From Diplosphaera chodatii (lineage: Eukaryota > Chlorophyta > Trebouxiophyceae > Prasiolales > Stichococcaceae), in assembly GCA_032358165.1 (NCBI GenBank), contig JAALGY010000053.1, positions 372,001 through 436,000 on the forward strand: 64,000 nt of DNA, in the 5' to 3' direction. Shown here one piece after another: positions 49,801 through 60,529 of the stretch. The position numbers and the translations under genes were made by a program. The notes under the pieces were generated by a model. The model had not been told where the DNA came from. It was given only the letters and a program-made list of their open reading frames with translations, and did no database searches. The first letter of the stretch is position 1. Every line of letters starts with the position of its first letter.

Positions 49801-52704
49801 ACGGCAGAGCGGCGGGTCATCCTCAGCATGTCAGGACCAGTTGCGAGCCTGATGGAGGAGGTCTGGGCGGGAAGCGGACCTGAGCAACATCTGCTAGCTC
49901 CACCGCCACCAGGGCATTGGCCATGTCGGCAGCCACGTCGCCCTCTGGCTGTGACGCGCCGTTGCACTCTGTGCCGTCCGTGATCGCGAGGAGCCCGCTC
50001 TGCTGTGCATCCACCTCGGCCTGGAGTTTGGTCAGCACACCATGGGTCGGGAATATTGAATGATGGCAGACAGTGCAGGCGCGGTGGTCATGCCGTGTGC
50101 AGCTGCTGCCTCGTGGCACCCTCAAGACAATCAGGCTGCCATTTCATGCTGCTACATACCTTGCTATGCATGCACCGTGCGCAACCAACAGCATACCTGG
50201 CGGCGTGCAGCCTCTGCCTCTGCCTTTATGCGCCCCTTTGTGAAAGCCGGAGGGTCCTTGCCGCCGACCACCCCTCCCGACTGCATTGACGGGCAGCAGT
50301 TTCAGGCAATAGAGCAACGATCTGGGGGTTTGTGGTGGCCTTCGTCTCGAAGACCTGGCGACTGTGCAGCAGCATGATTGCGCATCATGCATGTCTGTCT
50401 GCTCTGCACCTGCTCATTGTGTCAAACAGCACACTCGGCTCACCTGGGCCAGATACTTGTCATAGCACTCACGGCACATGCCATGCGCAAAGGCTGCTGT
50501 CGGCGCTTGCCCTCCAATTGCGTGCCCTGCGCAGCGCATGTTGCCGTCAGGGCATGCACATCACACGATCTCTCCTTGTATGCTACCTTAAATCCAAACT
50601 GTTGGGAACACCTGCTGTGCAGAAGGATTATGATCAGCCATCAGCCGTACACTCACAAGGCTGCCAAACCGTACCAATGTGCTCGCATCCAGTGACCAGG
50701 GACTGGTCATCGCCGACCGCCGCCCCGTTGTCCCCGCCGTGCCACGTCAGCGCCAGCGGCTGCTCGGCTCCCTCCAGCAGGCGCCTCTGCTCGCCCTCGA
50801 TGAAGGTGCCGCGCTCCTGGCGAAGGAGTCGGCGAGCCGTCCTTGGACCACTTGGTGACTCCATGCTAGTCTGTTCAGTCTTCTGAAGTGAGCCATCGGT
50901 CTGCAGACGGTGTTTCGGACGCCGAGCCAGGAGCACGCCACAGTGCAATGAGCCAGCGTGGCTCACCCGCAGCTGCGTGTAGGTCAGCAGGCCGGCGTCG
51001 GTGCCGGCCAGCTCCTTGAGGCGGGTGGCGATGGTGGACACGCCCACGTGCACCACCTTCACCACCTCCGCCTTGGTGCGCTGCAGGCCTGCGCAGCATG
51101 GAGGTATGCTGGAACAGCAGCGCCAGGTGGAACAATGCCATCCGCGTGCTCACAGAGTGAGGTTCCACTCCTGGCGTGCAAAGCTCACGAGGAGCTCACG
51201 AAGCGCAGCCCAGTCAGCTGCGGTCCGATCAGGTGGTGGTGCCTGAGTAAGCACACCCTGTGTGTTGGGGCGAACACACTGTTCTCATGGTGCGTGACGT
51301 CGGGGCCGCACCGTGGATGTGCAGGGCGATGAAGAGCGCGGCGCCGCACAGCCCCGCGGGCCGCCGCCCCGTCTGCATCCAGTCCCGCTTCATGGACTTG
51401 ATGAGCTGCAGCGCGGTGGCCGCCACCTCCTCCGACTTGGGCGCCCCCAGCGCCAGGCGCCCCGCAAAGCGGTGGATGTACAGCGACGGGTCCACCGGCC
51501 TGTGGGAACATTCAGCACAGTGGGCGACAGCCGGCGAACTTGCATGCACAGGATTGAGGTTGACAATGGATGGCCGGCTACAACTTGGCGCTTTGAACCT
51601 CTGATTGTGGTGTGGACAAGGCTCTGCGAGATGAAGCAGTGGCGCAAAGAGGTGAGGTGGCAGTGCACCGCTGGAAGATGGGCAGGTCGTGCAGCCGCAG
51701 CAGCTGCGCCAGCTGCAGGAACACCGAGCCCAGCACGAAGACGTTGACCTGCGGTGCCAAGAGCGCAATATCACCGCCCCAGAAGTGGTACTTCAGCAAG
51801 GGCAACACTCCTGGCTGTGCTTGTGCTGCACGCTGTCCAGCAACGCTGCAATTGTATAGATACAACCAGGCACCTGCAGCGCATCTGAGAAGTCGATGAG
51901 CATGTAGGGCTTCTCGTCCTGCCGGCACACGATGTACAGGCATGCCGCTGCCACCTGAATGTCGACAAGAGGTATCAAAACTGCAACTGCCACCACATGC
52001 TGGAGCGTGCAGAGGCAGCTATGTCGCTTGGCAGGCAATCAAGTCAGGCAGCGCATCACCTGGTTTGTGCGGCGGCCTCGCGTGAAGTTGCGCTGCAGCG
52101 CGAGGCGGTACAGCCGGTGTGCGGCCTCGGTCATGTCATCCCGTGGCCGAATGTTTAGCTGGCTCACCAAAAGCTGGATCTCGGTCTTTCCCCGTGCCAG
52201 ACTCTTCTCGTGCGAGTCGAACTGCACAGCAGCAGTACAAGGTGTCGCCACACTCCTTTTGCTGTTTGCACATATGCACACTACCCACACCTGCACCATA
52301 GGATCATAACCGTTCCAGACCAACATCTGGCCTGCGACTCCTGTTACAGAGTGTCAAACACCACGCCACATGCCTGATGTCCATATACGCGGCCACCAGC
52401 AATGCGACCCATGCCACGCGCCACTCCGGCCTCTGATACCCGCTGCCCATCGACTGCCGATTCGCCGCCAGGGCCCTTTGTAAAGGTGACATCTGTTGCA
52501 AATGCGGCCTCGTCCAGCACGTTGCCGCACAGCGTGCAGACACTGCAGCAGTCACATTATGGGATCAGTTGGACAGACGCAGGGGATGTGGTGACGAGGA
52601 TCGAGGCCCGCAAAGTAGACATGCAACGACAGCACTCACTCGAAGCCGGTGGCATCGTCCAGCTCCATCTCCACCTCATCCTTGCAGTTGTCGCACCACA
52701 CCAT
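46880..52704 (-). CDS. BRF1: TFIIIB subunit BRF1 (RNA polymerase III initiation factor)
   Basis: BRF1 joins TBP and BDP1 in TFIIIB to recruit RNA polymerase III to tRNA and 5S genes in the nucleus. ATG 52704 opens the zinc ribbon ([14 protein letters not shown]..., then [20 protein letters not shown]). The first cyclin fold includes [20 protein letters not shown] and [20 protein letters not shown] (about 52140-51900). The second includes [17 protein letters not shown] and [15 protein letters not shown] (about 51505-51310), followed by [16 protein letters not shown] (about 51055-51005). The C-terminal half carries [15 protein letters not shown] (about 50485-50441), [10 protein letters not shown] (about 50260-50230), a long Ala/Gln/Glu disordered exon (about 49700-49155), the TBP-binding block [20 protein letters not shown] plus [12 protein letters not shown] (about 48660-48550), and the family-specific [13 protein letters not shown] (about 47615-47575). 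It ends KRK at 46880. The domain order and the KINYxVL block make this BRF1 and not TFIIB. The acidic/Ala-rich inserts are longer than usual. Confidence 0.9.
48086..48143. repeat. CCTGAT hexamer array followed by an 11-bp perfect hairpin, in a BRF1 intron
   Basis: Five exact tandem copies of CCTGAT fill 48086-48115. They are followed at once by TGGGTCGCCAG (48118-48128), four bases ATTC, and the exact reverse complement CTGGCGACCCA (48133-48143). All of it lies in the intron between the exon ending SLSKVE and the exon beginning [10 protein letters not shown]. Confidence 0.75.
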
Positions 52705-53758
52705 GGCTGCTGGTACGCTTGTTGGGCAAGGTGCTAAGGCAGCCCTGCGGCGACGCTGCAGCTACAGCTGGCTACCGCGCCTGCCGTGTCCAATCGCTGA
52801 CAAGATCCTCGCTACGGAAGTCTATTCAGCATGAGACACCCAGCACAGAGCCTCTTGTGCCCACGGGCTGCTGTCGGCCCCGCGCCTTTGGTGTGCCAGC
52901 TGCAACGGCGCTCACAGCGGACGAGGCAGCCTTGTCTCAACAAAGTACTACGCAGTGCGGTCGAGCTATATTGTGCGTGTGCACTAGTTTTGACCTGTCC
53001 CTGCCAGCCTGTTCCTGTCGCAACCAACCGCGATGTGCATGAAGATGGTTTCAAAAACGGCACGCCAACGTGAACATATGCAACGCACACGAGTTGCTGT
53101 CGATTCGACACCTATGTGTTGAAGGAATAGTTGTTCGTTTGATGTGCTCCGCAGCACGCAGGCTCGCTCCGCATTGCGATTTTGCGAAGTCCACAGGGCT
53201 GTAGACATTCACCAGCGAAACTCCCTCGCTGCAAGCTGCACAACAGCTTCGCTTGTGCCGTTTCCGCAGGGTTGGGAGGATATCCTCTTCTTTCCCACTT
53301 GTATGTGATTGGAGGGCTGACGTCCCAGAGATTCAGGTGCAGAAGGGGATTGCTGCGTGCAACTGCGGGTCTGTTATTCAGCTGCCGGATCCGAGGGTGG
53401 GACAACTTCCGACACCTTGCGTCGGCGCTGGGCAGGTGTGCTTATGATTCTATTGCATCTGCATATTGCTACCGGTACATTTCTATTGATGAGCTGACAC
53501 CTGTCGGCCCTGCGCAGCGGTTGTGCATTGGTACGATCCACATGCCCATCGCATGCATGCAAGTGCACCAGAACGAACAGGGGCGATACTCCCGACAGAC
53601 AAAGTGCCTATCTCAAGCGTGACATGGCAGCGGACTGTGTCACAGTATTTTTCTTGGAGAAGTAGTATGAGAATCTTTGATGTTGCGGTAGCCGGCAATG
53701 CAGGTGTAGGCTGTGCAGGTCATGGTAGTTTACTTTGTATTGTATCTTCGCCGCAGGC
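52705..53758. other. Intergenic: divergent upstream region of BRF1 (-) and TRP-like channel (+)
   Basis: About 1.05 kb between two divergent start codons. It should hold both promoters. A CCGCAG acceptor-like site ends 53757, two bases before the channel ATG, so a 5' untranslated exon or a small upstream coding exon is likely. No other structure was recognised. Confidence 0.5.
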
Positions 53759-56700
53759 ATGTCTGAATACTACTCAGAGCCCCTGCTGGGGTCTGAGCAG
53801 CAGGGCGGTGGCGAGAATGGACAGCAGGATCAGGTGCACACTGTCATTACGGGCACACAGGCACACCATGTCAGGCTTGCAGGCTCCACGTCTTACTGGT
53901 GACACTGGGCGTGCACTGTGCGTGCTTTGACGACAAGGCACGGCGTCTGACTAGTAGGACACTGTGAAAATGCTTACCCATACAAGCCGGTAGCCTTGTG
54001 TGTTGGTTTCTCACAGGAAGACATTGCGCAGCGTCTGGAGGAGGGGCTGAACACGTCAGACCCGGTTGACTTTGAGGACCTGCTGCGCACCAAACCCGAC
54101 GAGGTCATCAGCTACCTGGCCGATAAGGGCACCAGCAAGCTGGGCTCCTTCGTCACGGAGGTGAGCTGGCTTGCACATCCCTCAGGAACAACCTAGTGTC
54201 ATTGCTGGCTGTTCGGCTCAAGTGCCTGCATGCGTCATCGGCTGTGCTCGCCACAGAACTCCCTGCCGGCTGCTGCGCTGGTGGCGGCCTACTGCCAAGC
54301 ATGTGCGAGCTGCATGCTTGCAGTATGCAACAGTTTGATCCTACCCACCCACACCTGCCGGCTGGCACCTGCAACAGGATATCGAGGTGCTGCCGCTGAT
54401 CAAGGATGATGGTGCCATCTGGACCTTTGGCGCCAACACCATGAACGTGGACTACGAGGCGCGCTGGAAGCAGTACCTGGCCGAGGACGACTTCAAGGCA
54501 AAGGGTGCGGCAGCTTTTGCGGCCATATTGTTGCCCCTACGTCGTGCTTCAGCGGATGCAAGGCTTTGATACGTATTTGCTTGGGTTGTCGCCGTGCACT
54601 GTGTTGCAGCGCACCTGAGATACCGGGACTCACGGGGCACAGGTTTCCCCAGCAAAGTGGAGTGCGAGGCTCATGTGGTGACACTGAAGAACGCGGCGCT
54701 GCCCGGTGACCGGGGAGTCCTGAACCCGCTGCTGGAGAAGTGGCAGGACGGGGTAAGCACACATGCTGCTGGCACAGAAGCCAGGGCTGTAGGAACAGTG
54801 ATTCCAAGCCGCAGCCATATCAGTGTTAATGCCACTATTGAGTGATCAGAGGAATTTGCCTTCAGTAGCCGAGCTTGTGCTGTGCAGGCCGTTGCGACGC
54901 AGGTGTTTGGGCTGCCAGCTGTGCAGGCCGTCATCCAGTTCAAGTGGGGTGAGGGCGTCTTTCACATGCATCGCAGATGTGCACGTCTGCTTTCTGCGAT
55001 TTTGCGCAGCACCTGTTGATGGCTTCTTCACGCAAGTTACGTGCCGACCAAGTCATGATATGAAAGCATCAACATGCGCGCTTGCAGACAAGTGGGCGCG
55101 CTGTGTGCTCATCAAGGAGTTCATCTTCTACTTGATATGGTTGATTGCATTTCAGGTGCAGGCCGTATGCTATGCAACGCAGAGTTCCGCGGTGTCATCG
55201 ATTGACTACATCGTGCAGCCGTGGTGAGGGTGGCCTGTCTACGTGACGTCCTGGTGGACGAGGTGTGGTGTTCCTTCGTTGCAGGTGTTCATCATCGCGT
55301 TCCAGGATGAGGATCTGAACCTGTCATTCAAGGAGCTGGTCCACACGCAGCGTGGCATCACCACCGTGACAGCCCTCATCGTGTCGCTGTGCGGCATGGT
55401 GCCCTTCATCTACATTGAGGTGGGGATAGCATGTCATGCATATCTATCTGTGCCTTTGTCGACAGCTGCACTATGGCATGACCATGTGCAGTCTGGTACA
55501 TCCTAATGCAAGCGTAACCGGTCCCAGGCGCAGACTGTGCTTCACCTGCCGAGAACTGCAGTGCCTCATGCACAGCTCTCTCTTTCCGTGCAGATCTGCA
55601 CATTGGTACAGTACGGACCAGGCCGTTGGCTGTCTGCCTGGAACATCATCGACATCTGCACCTACGTCTTCCAGATCCTGATCAGCATTGCATACTTTGG
55701 CAGGTGTGCAGCCCTTGCACCCCTGAGGAGTCTACGCTGCGCTGCCAGTGCTGCGTGATCCGCCTATGCATCGCGATGTACATGTGTGTCGTGTCAAGCC
55801 CAGTACTCGACAACACTGATACGTAGGTGGCAGCTGAAGTCGGACGCGCTCAGCACCCTGTCGGCCCTCCAGGCATGCCAACATGTCCAGCTGTTGTTGT
55901 TGGCGTCCGAATGATTGAACACTGCAAGCATACGCCTCATGACGAGGGGGCTGTTTCTTGCATGAGGAGCATGCTTCAAATATCAATCCCTGGTACTGTG
56001 CTGAGTCTGTGCCTGTGTCTGGTCTGCAGGTCCTCCTGCTGTGGTGGCGGGTGCAGTACTTCGCCCGGGCATTCCAGAACACCCGCAACACGTTCCTGAA
56101 CACCCTGGTGGCGGTCACGCGCAGCGTGTGGCCCTTCCTCATCCTGCTGCTGCTGACGCTGTGGGGCTTTGCAGGTGCGCCTTCTGCTGTGCCCGCACAC
56201 CAATGAGCCCTGCACAACCCACCACGCTGTTCCTCTATACTGGCTACGCTGCAGAGCGGTGCTGACCCGCTGACTGGCCTGTGCTCTCCTGCGCAGGCGC
56301 CTTCTACATCCTGTTCAGGTCGTTCCCCTTCCTGATTTCATTTCCATCCCTGATCAGGTTGCTTCTTCAGCATGGATTTAGCATCTGGTGTCCCTGACTG
56401 ACGGGTGCCTATCCTGTGGTCACTGCAGAGATGAGCAGGGCACCGACAAGTTTGACAACCCATGGTACGTGGACTCGGACTGCATGTCCAGTTGGACCTT
56501 CAGCATCGTCCGCAACATCGGTGTATCAATTTGACTGTTTGATTGATGGAGTGCCACCTTCGGTGCAGGCATGCGATCACGTCAGTCTTCACGCTCATGA
56601 TGGGAGGTATGCCTTGCCTCCAGTGCTCCGATGCCTCCATGACAAGGGCGTGTCGGAATGTGGTACTATAGCTGTTGTATTTGGTAAGCTATGAATCATT

Positions 56701-57947
56701 GACAGCTGTGCGACACCTGCAGACATCGATGTGGATCTTTTCTACAACAGCAAGAAGCCCGTCATTGGGTATGGAAGCGTTCAACATTGCGACAAAGCTT
56801 CCTCAATGCTGCATCGACTGTCACTGATGTCTTGCGGCTGTGCTTACCAACATATCTTGCTGAGTGCAGAGTCATCCTGCTGATCGCCTTCCTCTTCGCC
56901 ATGTCGATGGTGCTGCTGAACCTGCTGATCGCGCTCATGAGCGATGCCGCTGCGAAGGTGAGACCAACCCCTATCAGAAACTTGCGCCGGCTGCACGATG
57001 TTGTCTGACCAGATGTTCGGCAAATCATACCCTGTTCATACCTTGCGGCAACAACAGTGGCACTATGCACGCCAGTCACCACACAGAACCAGTGACAGCT
57101 CAGTAGCTTCATGCTGCCGACAGGCGTCAGACGACGACGGCACCAAGTTCCTGTGCTCCAAGGCGGAGCTCATCGACGAGCTGGAGTCCAGCCTGCCCTC
57201 CTTCATGCGCGGCGACGACTGGTGCACACCTCCTGCCGTGCATCTACCTGGAACCAGCTCGACTGTTGACGTCCTGCCTGTTGGTCTGCATGCGTTGCAC
57301 GAGCAGGCAGGCAGCCGCCGAGGCACCTTTGCAAAGTGGCTCGCCAAATCAGCTTTCAGGCCAGCTTTGCAGCTTTATGTTCCTGGCGGCTGCCTGCGTG
57401 CAGCTGCGTGCATGCATGCACGACGCATGCAACTGCACAGCCTGGCGCTGTGGGCGCGATGCTCTGGGCGCGTCCGACCCCGTGTTGCCTTTGCGCCGAA
57501 GGTACCCGGCGCACATCCACATCCTGAAGGTGAACCCCGACTCGCGGGACCGGGTGCAGGCCGGCAAGCTGTGGGGCGCAGAGTCCAAAAAGGGCGGCGC
57601 CCAGGAGGACGAGGCCATCGACGGCGACGAGGTGCGTTTTGCAAGCACCCTTGTAACCTGCACTTGTTGTGAAGTTGCATGCGTGCTCCATCTCATTCGA
57701 CTGTTGACCCTGAGGCCTACATGATGCACCGGAGGCACCTAGGTCTGATCCAGTGAGTCTGTTGCTGTATCTGCAGGGACTGGCGGCGATGGTCAAGGGC
57801 CTGCGCAGCGAGATCGGCGAGCTCAAGTCGCTGCTGGGTGCGCAGCACGGCAACGGCGATGGCAAGCAGCAGCGCCTCATCGGCGGTGCCATCAGCTCGG
57901 CTGCAAACATGCTGCCGAGCATCCCTGGCGTCAGCAGCCACAAGTGA
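53759..57947 (+). CDS. TRP-type cation channel lacking ankyrin repeats
   Basis: ATG 53759 begins MSEYYSEPLLGSEQQGGGEN. Many small exons follow: EDIAQRLEEGLNTSDPVDFE (about 54017), IEVLPLIKDDGAIWTFGAN (about 54382), a pre-S1 segment VFGLPAVQAVIQFKW, and S1 (DKWARCVLIKEFIFYLIWLI, about 55087-55150). Next are S2 (GITTVTALIVSLCGMVPFIY), S3 (WNIIDICTYVFQILISIAYF), S4 (VLLLWWRVQYFARAF), S5 (TRSVWPFLILLLLTLWGFAG) and S6 (VILLIAFLFAMSMVLLNLLI followed by ALMSDAAAK, about 56869-56958). The C-terminus has a coiled-coil-like segment (AMVKGLRSEIGELKSLLG) and ends SSHK, TGA 57945-57947. The IDICTY and LLNLLIALMSD signatures match TRP channels of the TRPV/TRPA group. The N-terminal part (about 190 residues) shows no ankyrin repeats. 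The pore segment between S5 and S6 is divided among short exons near 56297-56740 and is the least certain part. It is likely a plasma- or ciliary-membrane calcium-permeable channel (inference). Confidence 0.82.
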
Positions 57948-58972
57948 TGCGGAGGCGTGCTGCGACAAGACGCCTGGTCGTCAGCAACATGAGCGTTGCA
58001 GCTCTTGTAGTGTGGCACACCGACGCATGCTTGAGTGACCGCTGTTCGCATACATTAGCTGGGGGATTGAGCTTGACTGTTTGGCGAGCCGCCATATAGC
58101 TAGCCCTGTCTGTACTGCGTGCTGCGCATGGACATATGACTGGGATATTACCGATTCATCTGTAGGATTAGGATGCACAATTAGTGGTAGGTTTAGGACA
58201 GGTCCTTGAAGTGGTTGCTTGAAGTCACAGAGAAGCAAAGGTCTGGCCATGACCTATTGCGTGCCGTTGGCTGGTCGACCCCACGATCGATGCGGTCTTC
58301 GCATGCAGCACAGCAGCGCAGCAGCACGCAGGGTGACAGCCGACAGCGGTGCATGGTGCAGCAACAGACACCTTGCACAGCCAGCTGGAGGCGACAACCA
58401 GATCCTCGGAGAGGTGGATGACCCCTTGTCCGACACGTGAGGTCTCTGCACTGCTGTCTGAACTTGCAAGGACAGCTTTGTGACAAGCCTTGCATATATG
58501 ACGGTACGGCCAACCGTGTGCAAGCTGTGACCCGAGCACTGCAGGGCAGCCCCTTCATACCGCAGACCTGAATTGTATACAAAATGGCTGCAAACCTACA
58601 TGTCAGCGGCGCAGTGCGCTGCATGCAGCCCCTCACTGTGTGCAGAGTGAAGCGCTCTATGCAGCTGCAGCGGCTCACACCATCAGCACCTGAGAGGGTG
58701 AGCACAAACCGCTTGTTACGTGCATGTCCTGCTGCATGCATGCATGCGTGCGCAGGGATGCATTTCGCAATAGTGTAACAAAGGGCAGCAGTTGCAATCG
58801 CCGTGCACACATTCAGCTTCAGAAGCATGTCTCTTGGCGGCTGGCCAGCTTCAAGACCTGCTGTGAGGGTGCTGCGGCGTATCGCGCTGGCGTCACATAG
58901 CACACTCAGACGCAATGAATGGAGTTGTTGACATCCGAGACGCCACAGCGAGCTTAACTGTTGACGGTGCAG
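57948..58972. other. Intergenic between TRP-like channel and Ser-rich gene
   Basis: About 1 kb with the 3' untranslated region of the channel gene and the promoter and probably the first exon of the next plus-strand gene. A 262-codon open frame on the minus strand (58193-58981) is Cys/Arg-rich, lacks any domain and has no splice-supported partner, so it was not accepted. Confidence 0.45.
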
Positions 58973-60081
58973 GTGCACCAATCGGCAAGAGTGCGTACCT
59001 CAGCAGCAGCCAACAATAACGGCGGTGACAGCAGCGGCAGCCGCATCGGGCGCTCCATGGACAGCAACGCGTCCACTGACGAGCCTTGGTGGAGCATGTG
59101 GCTGCCTGGGCAGCGGCAGGTGTACTCAGCAACGTGGCATGTGGCTATTGGCGTTGCTGAGAGTGGCACACCGGCGCATACAGGGGACACTGGGCTGCTC
59201 TGCAGACGGCCGCACAATGTCCACGTCATGCATGTGCTTGTGCATCAATTCTTTGAGAACTCAACCTGCCACTCTCTCGCTTTTTCCAGCAGGCGAAGCC
59301 TACCCAGGGCAGGAAGCGTGCCGGCAACTCGCTCAGCGGCAAGTACCACGCGGGACGTGCAGCAGGCGCCGGCAAGTCTGGCACAGTCGGCCGCCCCGCC
59401 TCCCGCAACGACGCAGCAGGGAAGACTGGCAGGGTAGAGCCGACGGGTCCCAAGGCGTCCAGGCGTGACGTCGGCACATCAGATGCCAGGAGGACCAGGG
59501 CGTCTCGCATGCCGGCCTCCCGCAGCTCCTCTGCAGCTCCCAGCCACGGCCACACGCCGGTGCACGACAGCTCAGCGGACGATGCCGGTTCCTGGTCACT
59601 GTTCAACAACATCATGAACGACTGGCAGGACAGCCGTGATGATGCGGCGCAACCCTGCCATGACGCCAGCAAGGAGAAGGAGAGCAGTGGTAATGCCGAC
59701 AGCACGACTCAGGAGGACGGCGGCAGCTGGTCGGGGGACCTGCATGGGGGCTCCCCAACATCTGACGACGCCAGCGCAAACATCAGAGAAACCAATGGTG
59801 ATGCCGCCAACAGTAGCGGCCAGAGTTCAGGTGGCCTCAGCACCAGCAGCCAAGCGGCAGGCACTGACAACAGTGACATGGGCACCGGCTACAGCACCCA
59901 AGGCACGAGCACCAGCTACAGCAGCCCAGACACCAGCAGCAGCCATAGCAGCAGCTGGGACAGTGGTAGCAACCACCACTCGCATGACAGCAGCACCTCT
60001 GATACCAGCTCACATGACGCCGGCTCATATGACTCGGGCGGCGGCGACAGCGGTGGCGGCGACTCTGGCGGAGGTGACTGA
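58973..60081 (+). CDS. Ser/Asp/Gly-rich low-complexity protein of unknown function
   Basis: I do not recognise this family. Two exons in phase 0 are supported. The first, 58973-59119, contains NNNGGDSSGSRIGRSMDSNA and a Trp-rich patch DEPWWSMWLPGQRQ. The second, 59293-60081, is basic at first (AKPTQGRKRAGNSLSGKYHA) and then becomes Ser/Asp/Asn/Gly-rich, ending in three GGGD repeats (SGGGDSGGGDSGGGD) at TGA 60079-60081. One aromatic segment, SWSLFNNIMNDWQD (about 59599-59631), breaks the low complexity. There is no signal peptide or membrane helix in the part seen. The acceptor GTGCAG before 58973 means the start codon is in an upstream exon not identified; ATG 58930 is in another frame. The protein is likely intrinsically disordered. 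It converges on the BT1 transporter gene. Confidence 0.5.
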
Positions 60082-60529
60082 CCGTCACAACCCAAGAGGT
60101 CCACTCCGCATGCTGTTACATAGACTGGACAGTGTACTGACTGGGCGTACAACGGTGTCAGAGGATTAGGCAAACAATGTGAAGAGGTGCAGCAGATTGA
60201 GCGTATCAAACCCTAGCATTGAGGAGGGGATAAGAGCTGAGAAGTGATGTACGGTCCATAGGCAAGCAAAAGATGCGATCTGCTTTTGAGGCTCCGCAAT
60301 ATGTTTTCAGGTTTGGATGTCTAGTGCACAGCCACTTCACTTGTCTCAATACTTCAGCATCAATGGCATGGCATGGCATGGCATGGCGCTCGCTAGACGC
60401 GCTCAAGGATGCTCCAACTGTGACCAAAGCAGTGGTTGGCAACGAATGTGGCACGAATCTCTGATGTACCTGACTTCCAACTCAAACTGACTGCAAATAA
60501 TGTACACTCTCGACGATACAAATGACTCA
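60082..60529. other. Intergenic between two convergent 3' ends
   Basis: About 450 bases between the stop of the Ser-rich gene and the stop of the transporter gene. Apart from the ATGGC microsatellite nothing was recognised; it should hold both 3' untranslated regions. Confidence 0.5.
60363..60387. repeat. Microsatellite, five copies of ATGGC
   Basis: Five exact tandem copies of the pentamer ATGGC in the space between the convergent Ser-rich and BT1-transporter genes. No function is implied; it should be length-variable between strains. Confidence 0.9.

Noticed and set aside
58193..58981. 262-codon open frame on the minus strand
   Set aside because: Cys/Arg/His-rich composition unlike the neighbours, no domain, no splice partners, and it overlaps the upstream region of a plus-strand gene.
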